Source: an uncultured Ruminococcus sp.
GTDB lineage: Bacteria > Bacillota > Clostridia > Oscillospirales > Acutalibacteraceae
Reading direction: 5' to 3'
Assembly: GCA_902765855.1 (NCBI GenBank)
Contig: CACXBF010000004.1
Coordinates: 20,649-84,648 of the forward strand
Length of the DNA stretch: 64,000 nucleotides
In this document: piece by piece, positions 36,016-44,928 of the stretch
How the letters are laid out: every line of letters begins with the position of its first letter
Position numbering within the stretch: position 1 is the first letter of the stretch
Program-made: the position numbers and the translations under genes
The notes under the pieces: model-generated
Told to the model about the DNA's origin: nothing
The model's input: only the letters and a program-made list of their open reading frames with translations
Database searches by the model: none

Positions 36016-38158
36016 CAGAGGAATGATAACAGCAGGACAGCTTTTTGTATTGCTGTTCATAAGCCGAGCAATCGTAACAATAACATATAGCCCCGAATTA
36101 TCTTCGGATGATGATATGTGGAATCACTTGCTTTCGGCGATGTTCGCTTTTCCGCTTTCATTGATAATGCTTATTCCAACACTTCTCTTGTGGAAGCTGA
36201 ATCGTGATATGTCTGTTTTGGAATATGGCGAAGATATTTTCAAAAGGCTTTCAATTATAATTTCGCTGTTTTATGCAGTATATTTTATAATGGTTTGCGG
36301 TTACGGAATTGCACTTTATAATAAATTCGTTTCTCTTGGAGTTAATGGAGAAGCACCTGTTTTTGCGGTAGCTGTAGCTGTTTTGGTGGCATCTTGCTAT
36401 GGTGCATTTAAGGGAGTTGAGGCAATCGCTCGTGCGTCAGGACTTATTCTGATAGGACTTATCGCAACCGTTCTTATTTTGATTTTTGCTCTTACACCAT
36501 CTATCGATACTGAAAATTACCGTACGATTTTATCAACAAGTTACACTTCAACCTATAATGGCACAATTCTTATGCTTTCAAGAATGTCCTGCATACCTGC
36601 GATAGCGGTTTTATATCCTATAGTTAAAGGAAATATCGCAAAGGGTAGTGTGCTTTGGTGTAGTTCAATTTTCATCTTGGTAATGATTTCAATAATTCTT
36701 GTAACAGGTTCGCTTGGAGATTACCTCAAGAATAGCGTATTCCCGGTTTATCAGGCGGCAAAAACTGTAAATATCGGTTTTTTACAAAGGCTGGACGCAT
36801 TATTCATAGGATTGTGGACGGCAGGTCTATTCTGCCGACTTTCTCTCTTTTTGTATCTTTTTGCCTTGTGCGTAGGTAAGGCTTTTGGCAAGAGAGCGTC
36901 ACGCTTTGCAATTATAGTCGGAGGAGCAGCAATTTTAATATTCGGGACGGTGACAGCAGATATGGGATTTACAAGCTTTATCTTTAACATCAATTTCTGG
37001 TTGTGGTTTACTCTTATTTCAGCGGTATTTATACCAACATTTTTACTGATATGTTATGCAGTAAAATCAAGTGGAAAGAAAAATAAAACTCGCAAAAAGA
37101 GCGGAGCAAAGGCTCTTATTTTAACAATAGGAATAGGTTTGACTGTTCTTACATGTTCAGGTTGTATGAGTAGGGCAGAGCTTAACGAAAAAGTCATAGT
37201 AGAGGGTATAGGCATAGATAAAGAAAATGATAAATATACACTTACAGCTATGGTATTAAATATCGAGAGTACAGAAGAAGCCTTACCACCAAATATAGTT
37301 TCTGCATCAGGAAGTTCTGTTGCAGAATGTTTTGATAATATTTCACGCAATACAGGAAGACAAGTTATGCTTAGCAGTAATCGTTTTATAGCTATGAATA
37401 AAGTAGCCGCCAAGGTTGCTGATGAAGTTCTTTCATACTTTAATAATAGCTTTGAGGCAAGACCTGATGCTTTTATTTATGTAACAGAGGGAAATACCGC
37501 AAATATGTTAAGTAACGAAAAGGTTCTTGATACAATGACTGCCGAAGATATTGCTATGATTGGCGGAGATTATTCAGACGGTACAGTCAAAGCTTGTGAA
37601 TATAAAGAATATAAAGCGTCAGATAATAGCGGAATTTATGACATTTCTGTTCCTATACTAACGCTTGATGAAAGCAAAGCACGAATAATTCCTGACGGTG
37701 TAGCTTTATTTCGTAAGGGAAAGATGAGCGGAACGCTTACAACAAACGAATCTATAATTCTTAATATTCTTTCAGATAATGTAAGTGGTGCGGTCATTTC
37801 TCTTGATGACGATAAAAAAACGCCTATAAAGATAGTTTCAGCGAAGTCCGAAAATAACATTAGCCATAATAAAGATATATTTAATTATTCAAAAAATCTC
37901 GAAGTATCTCTTGAACTTCCCGAGGGTAGTAATTCGCAAAACGAAAAACTCCTCGAACAAGTCGAGAAGTTTCTTAAAAAATCGTGTTATGAAACTGCCG
38001 AAAAAGCCATAAAAACTTATAGTAGCGATATTCTTAGAATAGGGAAAAAGGCACAAAACGGTTTTTATTATGATTTTGAAAAAATCAAAGATTGGCACGA
38101 GACATTAAAATCTGTAAAGCTTGATTTTTCGGTTAAAGCAAATTTTGTACGCTCATAG
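36005..38158 (+). CDS. Fused germinant receptor subunits B and C
   Basis: A single 717-residue ORF. Residues 1-360 are a GerB-type amino-acid permease-like protein with ten helices (MITAGQLFVLLFISRAIVTI; FLQRLDALFIGLWTAGLFCR). After a basic linker (SSGKKNKTRKKSGAK) a hydrophobic segment ends in the lipobox TCSGC with Cys387, and residues 387-717 are a GerC lipoprotein (SRAELNEKVIVEGIGIDKE; NTGRQVMLSSNRFIAMN). B and C are separate genes in the classical operons. No Met, stop or Shine-Dalgarno lies at the junction that would permit separate translation. ATG 36005 is best spaced from AAGGA; GTG 35996 and ATG 35999 are possible. Confidence 0.9.
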   Translation: MTTNRGMITAGQLFVLLFISRAIVTITYSPELSSDDDMWNHLLSAMFAFPLSLIMLIPTLLLWKLNRDMSVLEYGEDIFKRLSIIISLFYAVYFIMVCGYGIALYNKFVSLGVNGEAPVFAVAVAVLVASCYGAFKGVEAIARASGLILIGLIATVLILIFALTPSIDTENYRTILSTSYTSTYNGTILMLSRMSCIPAIAVLYPIVKGNIAKGSVLWCSSIFILVMISIILVTGSLGDYLKNSVFPVYQAAKTVNIGFLQRLDALFIGLWTAGLFCRLSLFLYLFALCVGKAFGKRASRFAIIVGGAAILIFGTVTADMGFTSFIFNINFWLWFTLISAVFIPTFLLICYAVKSSGKKNKTRKKSGAKALILTIGIGLTVLTCSGCMSRAELNEKVIVEGIGIDKENDKYTLTAMVLNIESTEEALPPNIVSASGSSVAECFDNISRNTGRQVMLSSNRFIAMNKVAAKVADEVLSYFNNSFEARPDAFIYVTEGNTANMLSNEKVLDTMTAEDIAMIGGDYSDGTVKACEYKEYKASDNSGIYDISVPILTLDESKARIIPDGVALFRKGKMSGTLTTNESIILNILSDNVSGAVISLDDDKKTPIKIVSAKSENNISHNKDIFNYSKNLEVSLELPEGSNSQNEKLLEQVEKFLKKSCYETAEKAIKTYSSDILRIGKKAQNGFYYDFEKIKDWHETLKSVKLDFSVKANFVRS

Positions 38159-38166
38159 ATATAATA

Positions 38167-39003
38167 TCAAGTCTCTTTTCGTCTAAATATGTGTTTTATT
38201 CTTTCATTGTTTTTCTGAATATCACCGAGATAGAAAGAAACGATAAATCCCAAAATTAAAAACAATATTGAAATTGCCGAAGTAGTATTCAAGCTTAATA
38301 CACAGCTTTCGTTTAGAACGCTTGGAATAATGGAGATAAACAATCCAAATATTATTGAGAATGTAGCTGTATAGAAATTTTTAACCAAGACATTCATTAT
38401 AAATGAAATTAAAAAAGCGCCGATAAGTAAGCCAAATCCGGCAGGAATCAATACTCTGAAATTTAAATTTGCAAGCGAGCTGACATATAGTTCATATAAA
38501 CCAAATGTAGATAATATTACTGCACTGTCAACGCCTGGAACTATAGATGAAGCTGCAACAGCCACTCCCAATAATACAGCCTGTAAAAAGTTCGGATTTT
38601 TTATTTGAGGAAAAGCACCACTGTTCAGTGAAAAAAGTGTAATGCCTACACAAGCCGCCGCAACTATAAATATATAGTATTTTTTTGAAAACCCATTCTT
38701 TTTAACTTCTTTAAAGAATAATGGAATTGTGCCAAGAACAAGACCAAGGAAAGTAAAGCGAGTCTGCATTTCAAAATTATTTAAGAAAAAATCGACTACC
38801 TTGCTAAAAATCAATACACCAATTCCAAATCCAATTATTAATGGAATTAGAAAAATAACATTTTTCTTAAAGTTCTTAAAAAGAGTGCTTATGGCATTGA
38901 GAGTTTTTTGATACAATCCGAAAATAACAAGCAATACACTTCCGCTCAAGCCCGGAGCAATACCACCTATTCCGACAATTATTCCCTTTAATAGAGTTTT
39001 CAT
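38167..39003 (-). CDS. DUF368 membrane protein
   Basis: A 278-residue protein with eight or so hydrophobic helices and the DUF368 signature GIIVGIGGIAPGLSGSVLL near the N-terminus, with a related repeat AVAASSIVPGVDSAVILSTFG in the second half. DUF368 proteins are proposed polyprenyl-phosphate flippases or transporters in Firmicutes and archaea; the role is not established here. ATG 39003 follows GAGG; an upstream in-frame TTG at 39021 overlaps it. It converges on the germinant receptor operon with an 8-base gap. Confidence 0.9.
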   Translation of the reverse strand: MKTLLKGIIVGIGGIAPGLSGSVLLVIFGLYQKTLNAISTLFKNFKKNVIFLIPLIIGFGIGVLIFSKVVDFFLNNFEMQTRFTFLGLVLGTIPLFFKEVKKNGFSKKYYIFIVAAACVGITLFSLNSGAFPQIKNPNFLQAVLLGVAVAASSIVPGVDSAVILSTFGLYELYVSSLANLNFRVLIPAGFGLLIGAFLISFIMNVLVKNFYTATFSIIFGLFISIIPSVLNESCVLSLNTTSAISILFLILGFIVSFYLGDIQKNNERIKHIFRRKET

Positions 39004-39260
39004 AGTCAACCTCGCAATCAATATTATAACTATTGGGCAGTTTTGATATATTATATAATATTATAGGTCTAATATACAATAAGATATTTAAAATGCTTTT
39101 ATAAATTTAGTAAAATTTCAGTAAAATAAATAAATTTGAGTTTATACAATATATAGAAAAATAATTTTCACATAAGGCAATATTTTCTTTTGTCGTTAGC
39201 AGATGAAAAAATCTTTGTTATATTATTATTTACTTATGTTGTAAATAATTCCGAACAAAA
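39004..39260. other. Gap with no gene seen
   Basis: Very AT-rich. It must contain the DUF368 promoter on the minus strand; a possible TTGTAT, 18-base spacer, TATAAT pair lies around 39050-39085. No ORF, repeat cassette or folded RNA is supported. Confidence 0.5.
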
Positions 39261-39318
39261 TAAAACAGCTCACAAATCAATTTATAGATTTGCAAGCTGC
39301 TTAATATAAGCTGTTTTA
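39261..39318 (-). terminator. Nested hairpin terminator of the P-type ATPase gene
   Basis: Outer stem TAAAACAGCT with AGCTGTTTTA, inner stem CAAATC/GATTTG; on the minus strand the structure is followed by TTTTGTT. It lies six bases after the ATPase stop codon. Confidence 0.7.
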
Positions 39319-39323
39319 AATTA

Positions 39324-41417
39324 TTATTCTTCAGAATCTTTTTCTTCAAGTAAATTGGTCATACTCTTTAAGCTAATTCCCAATGTTGACATATTGTGAA
39401 ATAGAGCAGATGTTGTCGGAGGAATTATACCGCTTACACCGAGAATAATCAGCATAAGATTGAACGAAACAATAAAGCGATAATTTCTGTGTATTCTTGC
39501 CATAAGTGCTTCGCTTAATTTTCTCAAAGTAACAATTTCAAAGAGATTTTCGGAAGCGATGGTTATATCGGCAATTTCCTTGGCAATAGCCGCACCGGTA
39601 TTTATTGCAATACCTGCATCAGCCTCAGAAAGTGCCGGAGAATCGTTGACTCCATCACCAATCATAATAACCTTTCTGCCTTTTGCTTTTTCATTTCTTA
39701 TGAAATCAGCTTTATCTTCAGGTAGAACTTCAGCATAATATTCATCTACGCCAACAATCTTGGCAACTGCTTTAGCAGTCTTTTTGTTGTCGCCTGTCAT
39801 CATTACAACTTTGGATATACCACATTTATGCAAAGCAGCAATAGCGTCCTTTGCCTCTGAACGAAGTGGGTCATATATGCATATTACAGCAGCAAGTTCA
39901 CCCGAAATGCAAAGGTAAAGGTGGGAGTATTCAGGAGAAAGTGAGTGGAATTTTTCCTCATCGCCCTCAGGAATAGAACAGCCCTCGTCCTCAAATACGA
40001 AATGATAACTTCCTATAATAACCTTCTTATCATTTACAGCACTTGAAATTCCATGTGCAACAACATATTTAACTTCAGAGTGATATTCCTCGTGTGAAAG
40101 ACCGCGCTTTTTAGCCTCATCAACAACAGCATTCGCCATAGAATGAGGATAATGTTCTTCAAGACAAGCAGCAAGACGAAGCATTTCGTCCTCAGTATGA
40201 TTACCAAAGGTAACTACCTTTGCAACCTTTGGAGTAGCATAGGTAAGAGTACCGGTCTTGTCAAAAACAACCGTATCAGCGTTTGCGACAGCTTCAAGAA
40301 AGCGTCCGCCCTTTACAGAAATGTTGTAGTCGTTGCTTTCACGCATTGCAGATAATACTGCAATAGGCATAGCAAGCTTTAATGCACAAGAGAAATCAAC
40401 CATAAGAATAGCCATAGCTTTTGTGACATTTCTTGTGAGTAGGTAAGTTAGAATTGTTCCTCCGAGCATATATGGAACAAGCTTGTCTGCAAGAGAAGAA
40501 GCCTTATCTTCGGCTGCGGATTTGAGCTTTTCAGATTCCTCAATCATACGAACGATTCTGTCATACTTACCGCTGCCGGAAGCCTTATCTACGCAGATTA
40601 CACATTCGCCTTCCTCGGCGACAGTTCCGGCATAAACATAACTGCCTACTGTTTTAACAACCGGCAAAGATTCACCTGTCATAGATGACTGATTAACAGT
40701 GGCCTCTCCGCTTATAACCTTACCATCAAGCGGAATCATATTTCCTGTTCTTACAACAATCTTATCTCCTGCCTGTATATCTCCGATAGGAACAAGCACT
40801 TCGCAAGTATCAGTTTTGAGCCATACCTTGTCAACATTCAACGACATTGTACTTGCAAGGTCAGCGACAGATTTTTTATGAGTCCAATCTTCCAATATTT
40901 CGCCAAGATTAAGCATAAACATTACGGAAGAAGCAGTGCTGAAATCTCCTCGTATAATGGAAACCGAAACGGCTGTTGCATCAAGAACCGAAACCGAAAG
41001 CTTGCGGTTCAGTAAAGCTTTCAAGCCCTTCTTAATATACTTAATAGAGCGGAAAAGTGTGATGGCGGTTTTTATTGGTGCTGGCAGAAAAAGCTTTGTT
41101 ACCATATGAGATACGGTAGAAAAAACAAGTCTATCTTCAAAATCTCTGTGAAGTTGTCTTGAGGTATGCTCAGGAACAAGCTCAAGAGCCTCTGCGGCTT
41201 TAAAAGAAAATTCTGCCAAAGCACGAATAATATTTTTTCGCTCAGTTTTATAGAGTATAATTGCGTCTTGGGTTCGGTCGTATACCTTAACACTTGTAAC
41301 GCCGTCAATATTACGCATATAATATTCAAGAATATCAGCGTCATGAAGTGTCATACGGCTGCACATAAGATGTACACGAATACGGCCACGAGATTCATGC
41401 AATATTTTACATTTCAT
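39324..41417 (-). CDS. HMA2-type heavy-metal P-type ATPase
   Basis: A 697-residue P1B-like ATPase. The N-terminus (residues 1-75) is a degenerate HMA fold without the CxxC metal site (SRGRIRVHLMCSRMTLHDAD). The phosphorylation motif is VVFDKTGTLTY (Asp about 384), with TGES, MMTGDNKKTA and GDGVNDSPAL present. The transport helix reads DFSCALKLAMP, so the usual CPC is replaced by SCA. That is unlike copper or cadmium pumps and recalls the manganese/zinc CtpC-type group. GGAGG lies seven bases before the ATG. It is downstream of the DUF6110-like gene with a hairpin in between. The metal is not determined. Confidence 0.88.
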   Translation of the reverse strand: MKCKILHESRGRIRVHLMCSRMTLHDADILEYYMRNIDGVTSVKVYDRTQDAIILYKTERKNIIRALAEFSFKAAEALELVPEHTSRQLHRDFEDRLVFSTVSHMVTKLFLPAPIKTAITLFRSIKYIKKGLKALLNRKLSVSVLDATAVSVSIIRGDFSTASSVMFMLNLGEILEDWTHKKSVADLASTMSLNVDKVWLKTDTCEVLVPIGDIQAGDKIVVRTGNMIPLDGKVISGEATVNQSSMTGESLPVVKTVGSYVYAGTVAEEGECVICVDKASGSGKYDRIVRMIEESEKLKSAAEDKASSLADKLVPYMLGGTILTYLLTRNVTKAMAILMVDFSCALKLAMPIAVLSAMRESNDYNISVKGGRFLEAVANADTVVFDKTGTLTYATPKVAKVVTFGNHTEDEMLRLAACLEEHYPHSMANAVVDEAKKRGLSHEEYHSEVKYVVAHGISSAVNDKKVIIGSYHFVFEDEGCSIPEGDEEKFHSLSPEYSHLYLCISGELAAVICIYDPLRSEAKDAIAALHKCGISKVVMMTGDNKKTAKAVAKIVGVDEYYAEVLPEDKADFIRNEKAKGRKVIMIGDGVNDSPALSEADAGIAINTGAAIAKEIADITIASENLFEIVTLRKLSEALMARIHRNYRFIVSFNLMLIILGVSGIIPPTTSALFHNMSTLGISLKSMTNLLEEKDSEE

Positions 41418-41439
41418 TATTTTGCCTCCAGATAAAAAG

Positions 41440-41474
41440 AAAGAGCCGACTAAAAGGACGGCTCTTTTAAATTA
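41440..41474 (-). terminator. Attenuator between DUF6110-like gene and ATPase
   Basis: On the minus strand: AAAGAGCCG, 10-base loop, CGGCTCTTT, CTTTTT. It lies between the two genes and would leave more transcript for the small protein than for the pump. Confidence 0.7.
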
Positions 41475-41503
41475 TGCGATAGATGCATAAAAATTATTGA
41501 AAA

Positions 41504-41842
41504 TTATTCTTCAACTTTTGTTTCTGTTTCAGCAGTAGCCTCAGCAGGAGCGTCCTCGTTATTTTCTGTTGATTCATCAGAAACTACATCTTCAGAAGCG
41601 GCATCTTCGATAGCTTCTTCTTTTGCGGCACGCTGTTCATTGATTTCCTTAGCGTCTGCAAGAATATCATCAGCATTTTCCTTAATAGTAGTAACTGTTG
41701 TCATAACGCTCTCCTTAGCACGAAGAACAGCAGCAGTTGTATGTGTGTATGCTTTCTTTGCGTCTTTGCTGCTTAAAAGCTTGATACCAGCAGTTCCGAA
41801 TAGAACACCAGCAGCAAAAAGACCTAATTTAGCGAATTTCAT
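41504..41842 (-). CDS. Small membrane protein, DUF6110-like, P-ATPase partner candidate
   Basis: A 112-residue protein: one N-terminal helix (residues 4-24, KLGLFAAGVLFGTAGIKLLS), an amphipathic helical part (YTHTTAAVLRAKESVMTTV, then DDILADAKEINEQRAAKEE) and an Ala/Glu/Asp-rich disordered tail of about 40 residues ending KVEE. It precedes the P-type ATPase on the same strand. The architecture recalls the mycobacterial PacL (DUF1490) proteins that cluster and assist CtpC-type pumps, but lacks their His-rich end. GGAGG upstream of the ATG. The DUF number is from memory. Confidence 0.78.
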   Translation of the reverse strand: MKFAKLGLFAAGVLFGTAGIKLLSSKDAKKAYTHTTAAVLRAKESVMTTVTTIKENADDILADAKEINEQRAAKEEAIEDAASEDVVSDESTENNEDAPAEATAETETKVEE

Positions 41843-42044
41843 AATCGAAACCTCCTATTAATTTTTGTTATATTCGCATATAAAAGCCAGAATAAAAATA
41901 TGATATTCAGCATAAAAATTGCCATAATCATAATTCTGTGTGGAAATATAATATCACAAAATTCGACAATATTCAAGGTTTTGTAAAAACTTTTTAAAAA
42001 ATTCAAAAATTTTTCGTATTTGTATGTAAGAAATAGATATAAAA

Positions 42045-43223
42045 TCAGTGTTTAGATTTTTTCTTCATAGCCGATTCATAAGCGGCTATAAATTGCTTTG
42101 CCATATTATCGCTCGGAATATCATTTCTTGAACGCCTTACAACATTCTTGATAATTCTTTTTCCGTCAACATCAAGAGATGAAAGCTGTTTCATTCTGTC
42201 GCCAAACTCTGAGGCTTTTTCATAGGTAAAACCGTTTACGCCTTCTTTAACAAATTCTTGCGTATATTTATCACGTTTCAGAAGTACAGGCAAGCCACAA
42301 GCTATTGCTTCAAGTACAGACATAGACATCAGACCTGTCGTCGCAGCACTTACATATACATTACTTGCAGCATAATATTCAGGCATAAGTGAGTGTGGAA
42401 TTTCACCGGTAAATGTAACCTGACTTTCAATTTTCAGATATTTAGTCCAATCCTTGAGAGAATCTATTTCAGTTCCGTCACCTACAATCATAAGGTGCAT
42501 ATTATCTCTTACACTTATGAACTGAGCCCATTCTTGCAAAAGGTATTCAACACTCTTATCAGTATCAAGTCTGCCGGCAAACATTGCAAGGGTAACATCA
42601 GGTGAAATGTTATATTTTTCGCGAAGCTTTTGAATACTTTCAGGTGTAGTATTCTGATAATTAAAAGAACTTATATCTGTATCAGATGGAATAACCTTTA
42701 TATGTTTATCCTTTCTGCCGGATGAAGCGAGATATTCGTGAGCGCGACCGCTTGATGCAGTAATAACATCACAGTTATCGACCATATCAAGAAGACGGCT
42801 TTTTTCTACCATAGTGCCAATTTTAAGTTTAATTTTTGAATTTTCGTAAAAGAATCTATCCTCATAATAATCCTGAATAGAATATACCGTAGGTATACCA
42901 AGCCTATGAGCAATCGAAAGACCAAGCTTACCCATTGCCGTATCAGTATTTATATGAATAATATCAGGATTAAATTCAAGAATTTTTTTAAGCATTGTCT
43001 GGTTATTTGGATTTTTCAGCGACATACCATATTTGTTATTTGCAGATTTCGCAGGACAGCGAAGTATGCCGTCCTCAAAGGTTGTTGAAGAAACATCAGT
43101 AGACGAAGTAACAACAAGAACTTCATGACCAAGCGATATAAGGCTCTTTCTAAGAACGCTTATAAAGCTTGATATTCCGCTGAGGTACGGAAGATATATT
43201 TCACTGAAAATTGCAATTTTCAC
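42045..43223 (-). CDS. GT4-family glycosyltransferase
   Basis: A 392-residue GT-B glycosyltransferase of the diacylglycerol glucosyltransferase type. The N-terminal half begins KIAIFSEIYLPYLSGISSFI and has PDIIHINTDTAMGKLGLS; the C-terminal nucleotide-sugar domain has MFAGRLDTDKSVEYLL, the VTFTGEIPHSLMPEYYAASNV acceptor-side segment (shown in part) and the EX7E region in SVLEAIACGLPV. No membrane helix; such enzymes act at the inner face of the membrane, making glucosyl-diacylglycerol or similar lipids. GTG 43223 is preferred over GTG 43232 on spacing from AGGTGAT. Confidence 0.88.
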   Translation of the reverse strand: MKIAIFSEIYLPYLSGISSFISVLRKSLISLGHEVLVVTSSTDVSSTTFEDGILRCPAKSANNKYGMSLKNPNNQTMLKKILEFNPDIIHINTDTAMGKLGLSIAHRLGIPTVYSIQDYYEDRFFYENSKIKLKIGTMVEKSRLLDMVDNCDVITASSGRAHEYLASSGRKDKHIKVIPSDTDISSFNYQNTTPESIQKLREKYNISPDVTLAMFAGRLDTDKSVEYLLQEWAQFISVRDNMHLMIVGDGTEIDSLKDWTKYLKIESQVTFTGEIPHSLMPEYYAASNVYVSAATTGLMSMSVLEAIACGLPVLLKRDKYTQEFVKEGVNGFTYEKASEFGDRMKQLSSLDVDGKRIIKNVVRRSRNDIPSDNMAKQFIAAYESAMKKKSKH

Positions 43224-43470
43224 AAAAATCACCTATTTCCGAAATTTAATAATTGGATTTATTATTTTAGTATCTTTTTTGACATATATAATATATTTAT
43301 AAAAATTTATTCTTATATAATTATATCATATGGACTGCTTTTTTCAAGTATTATTAAAGAAAAGCAGAATTGTTGTTATTTTTGACGAACAAAAAATATT
43401 CAAGATGAGTATAATATTTTTTGTTTTTAAATTGCCATATATCAGCATTAAAACTGGAAACAAAAAACGA
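43224..43470. other. Gap with no gene seen
   Basis: AT-rich divergent region between the glycosyltransferase and the ferredoxin-like gene. Apart from the ferredoxin promoter at its right edge, I see nothing I can name. Confidence 0.5.
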
Positions 43471-43498
43471 TTGCACAAAGTTTGAACTATGTTATAAT
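43471..43498 (+). promoter_or_regulatory. Promoter of the ferredoxin-like gene
   Basis: TTGCAC, a 16-base spacer, TATAAT, 36 bases before the ATG. Confidence 0.6.
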
Positions 43499-43534
43499 AA
43501 ATTTGCATTCAGAAAAAACCAGGAGGATTATATA

Positions 43535-43825
43535 ATGATTCGTAGAATTATACAGATTGATGAAGAAAAATGTAATGGCTGTGGAGCTTGTGCAAAAGCG
43601 TGTCATGAAAATGCCATTGGTATGGTAAATGGCAAGGCAAAGCTTTTGCGTGACGATTATTGCGATGGACTCGGCGATTGTTTGCCAACCTGTCCAACAG
43701 GAGCAATTACATTTATAGAGCGAGAAGCCGCCGAATATGATGCTGCCGCAGTTGAGGCAAATAAAAAAAATCTGAGCAACAAAACCAAACTCCACATATG
43801 GGAGGTTGTCCAGGAAGCCGTATAG
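43535..43825 (+). pseudogene. Ferredoxin-like protein, 5' part before a frameshift
   Basis: A 96-codon frame starting MIRRIIQIDEEKCNGCGACA with AGGAGG upstream. Two 4Fe-4S sites are visible: CNGCGACAKAC and CDGLGDCLPTC with a nearby CPTG. After residue about 76 (AAVEANKKN) the frame enters an A8 tract at 43763-43770 and then reads a short non-homologous tail to a stop at 43825. The continuation of the family protein lies in the -1 frame. It can be a frameshift mutation, a sequencing error at the homopolymer, or programmed slippage. Electron transfer is the expected role; the partner is unknown. Confidence 0.8.
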
Positions 43826-44247
43826 CAAGCTTTAATAAGCGTGATGTTTCGGTTGAGAATGTTTCATCAACATTTGTCAGTTCACAGCTCCGTCAATGGC
43901 CTGTTCAGATTAAACTCGCACCGATTAACGCACCATATTTTAATGAAGCAAATCTACTTATTGCCGCAGACTGTTCAGCATATGCTTATGGAAATTTCCA
44001 TAATGATTTTATGCTTGGAAAGGTAACACTCATAGGTTGTCCAAAGCTTGATTCCGTAGATTATTCAGAAAAACTTACTGAAATTATCAGAAATAATGTT
44101 ATATCAAGTATAACAGTTGTGAGAATGGAAGTACCATGTTGCGGAGGAATAGAATACGCAGTTAAAACAGCTATCAAAAATAGTGGTAAAGATGTGCCAT
44201 GTCAGGTAGTAACACTTTCCATTGACGGCAATCGTTGTACTTACTAA
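43768..44247 (+). pseudogene. Ferredoxin-like protein, 3' part in the -1 frame
   Basis: The frame continues from the A8 tract as SEQQNQTPHMGGCPGSRIAS, giving about 160 codons. It contains WPVQIKLAPINAPYFNEANL, LIAADCSAYAYGNFHNDFM, TLIGCPKLD and VVRMEVPCCGGIEYAVKTA, which form the C-terminal domain that normally follows the two ferredoxin clusters in one polypeptide. The internal ATG at 43798 has no Shine-Dalgarno in front of it, so independent translation is unlikely. Conserved cysteines (GCP, PCCGG) are intact, which argues against long decay. Confidence 0.8.
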
Positions 44248-44249
44248 TT

Positions 44250-44866
44250 AGCTAACCAACTTCCCAAAAGACACTTTAGCGGTCGCACTTCCCAAAGACA
44301 GCCAAAAGTTTTGCTCAAGGCGGCGAGCCGCCGCTCCCAAGACGCGGAATCGCTCGGCTTTGCCTCGTTCGGTGTGGATAAAAGAAATTTGTTGACGCGG
44401 TCGGGGAAACTACCGGGGGGCGAACACAGTTCGCCCATACAATTAGCTGATATACTTATCTAAGACAGATAAAAGTTTTGCTCAAGCTTTTTTAAAAGCT
44501 TGCGGATTCCAAAGGCGGAGCCTTTGGTGGGTTTTAAGGGCGAAGCCCTTAACATTCTTTGCTCCTATTAGCGGTGGACTTTGTCCGCCGCTAATTTCTT
44601 TTGTCAGTAACATTAGTCAAAAATTACGGACAAAGTCCGCAATTAGATAGCAAGAAAAGTTAAGGGCGTTGCCCTTAAGCGGCGAGCCGCCGCACCCAAG
44701 ACGCAGAATCGGTTTTGCAAGCAAAACCTCGACATTCGCAATAGAAGTTTGTTGATGCGGTCGAAGAAATTTCCAATGGACTACCTAGAGGGCGGACTCC
44801 GTCCCTCAACCCTGCAAGCCTTTAAAAAGGCTTGACCTAAACTTTAAGTGTCTTAGAGAAGTCTGT
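44250..44866. repeat. Modular intergenic repeat, locus G (largest, compound)
   Basis: Starts AATTAGCTAACCAACTTCCC; then GCGGCGAGCCGCCGC, CCCAAGACGCGGAATCGCTC, GGGCGAACACAGTTCGCCC, arm CTAAGACAGATAAAAGTTTT, AAGCTTTTTTAAAAGCTT, CCAAAGGCGGAGCCTTTGG, AAGGGCGAAGCCCTT, GCGGTGGACTTTGTCCGCCGC, GCGGACAAAGTCCGC, AAGGGCGTTGCCCTT, a second GCGGCGAGCCGCCGC, GGGCGGACTCCGTCCCTC and a closing arm GGCTTGACCTAAACTTTAAG ending in GTCTTAG. It looks like two elements, one entering the other. Fills the gap between converging genes. Confidence 0.88.
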
Positions 44867-44875
44867 AAATATAGA

Positions 44876-44909
44876 AAAATGAGTTCGGTAAAATTCCGAA
44901 CTCATTTTT
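44876..44909 (-). terminator. metE terminator
   Basis: AAAAATGAGTTCGG, loop TAAAATT, CCGAACTCATTTTT; symmetrical, 20 bases after the metE stop. Confidence 0.9.
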
Positions 44910-44928
44910 GTTAGCTGTTTAAATTTAA

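Noticed and set aside
39130-39320. Possible small RNA in the gap between the DUF368 and ATPase genes
   Set aside because: The nested hairpin is explained as the ATPase terminator on the minus strand, and no well-spaced plus-strand promoter precedes it.
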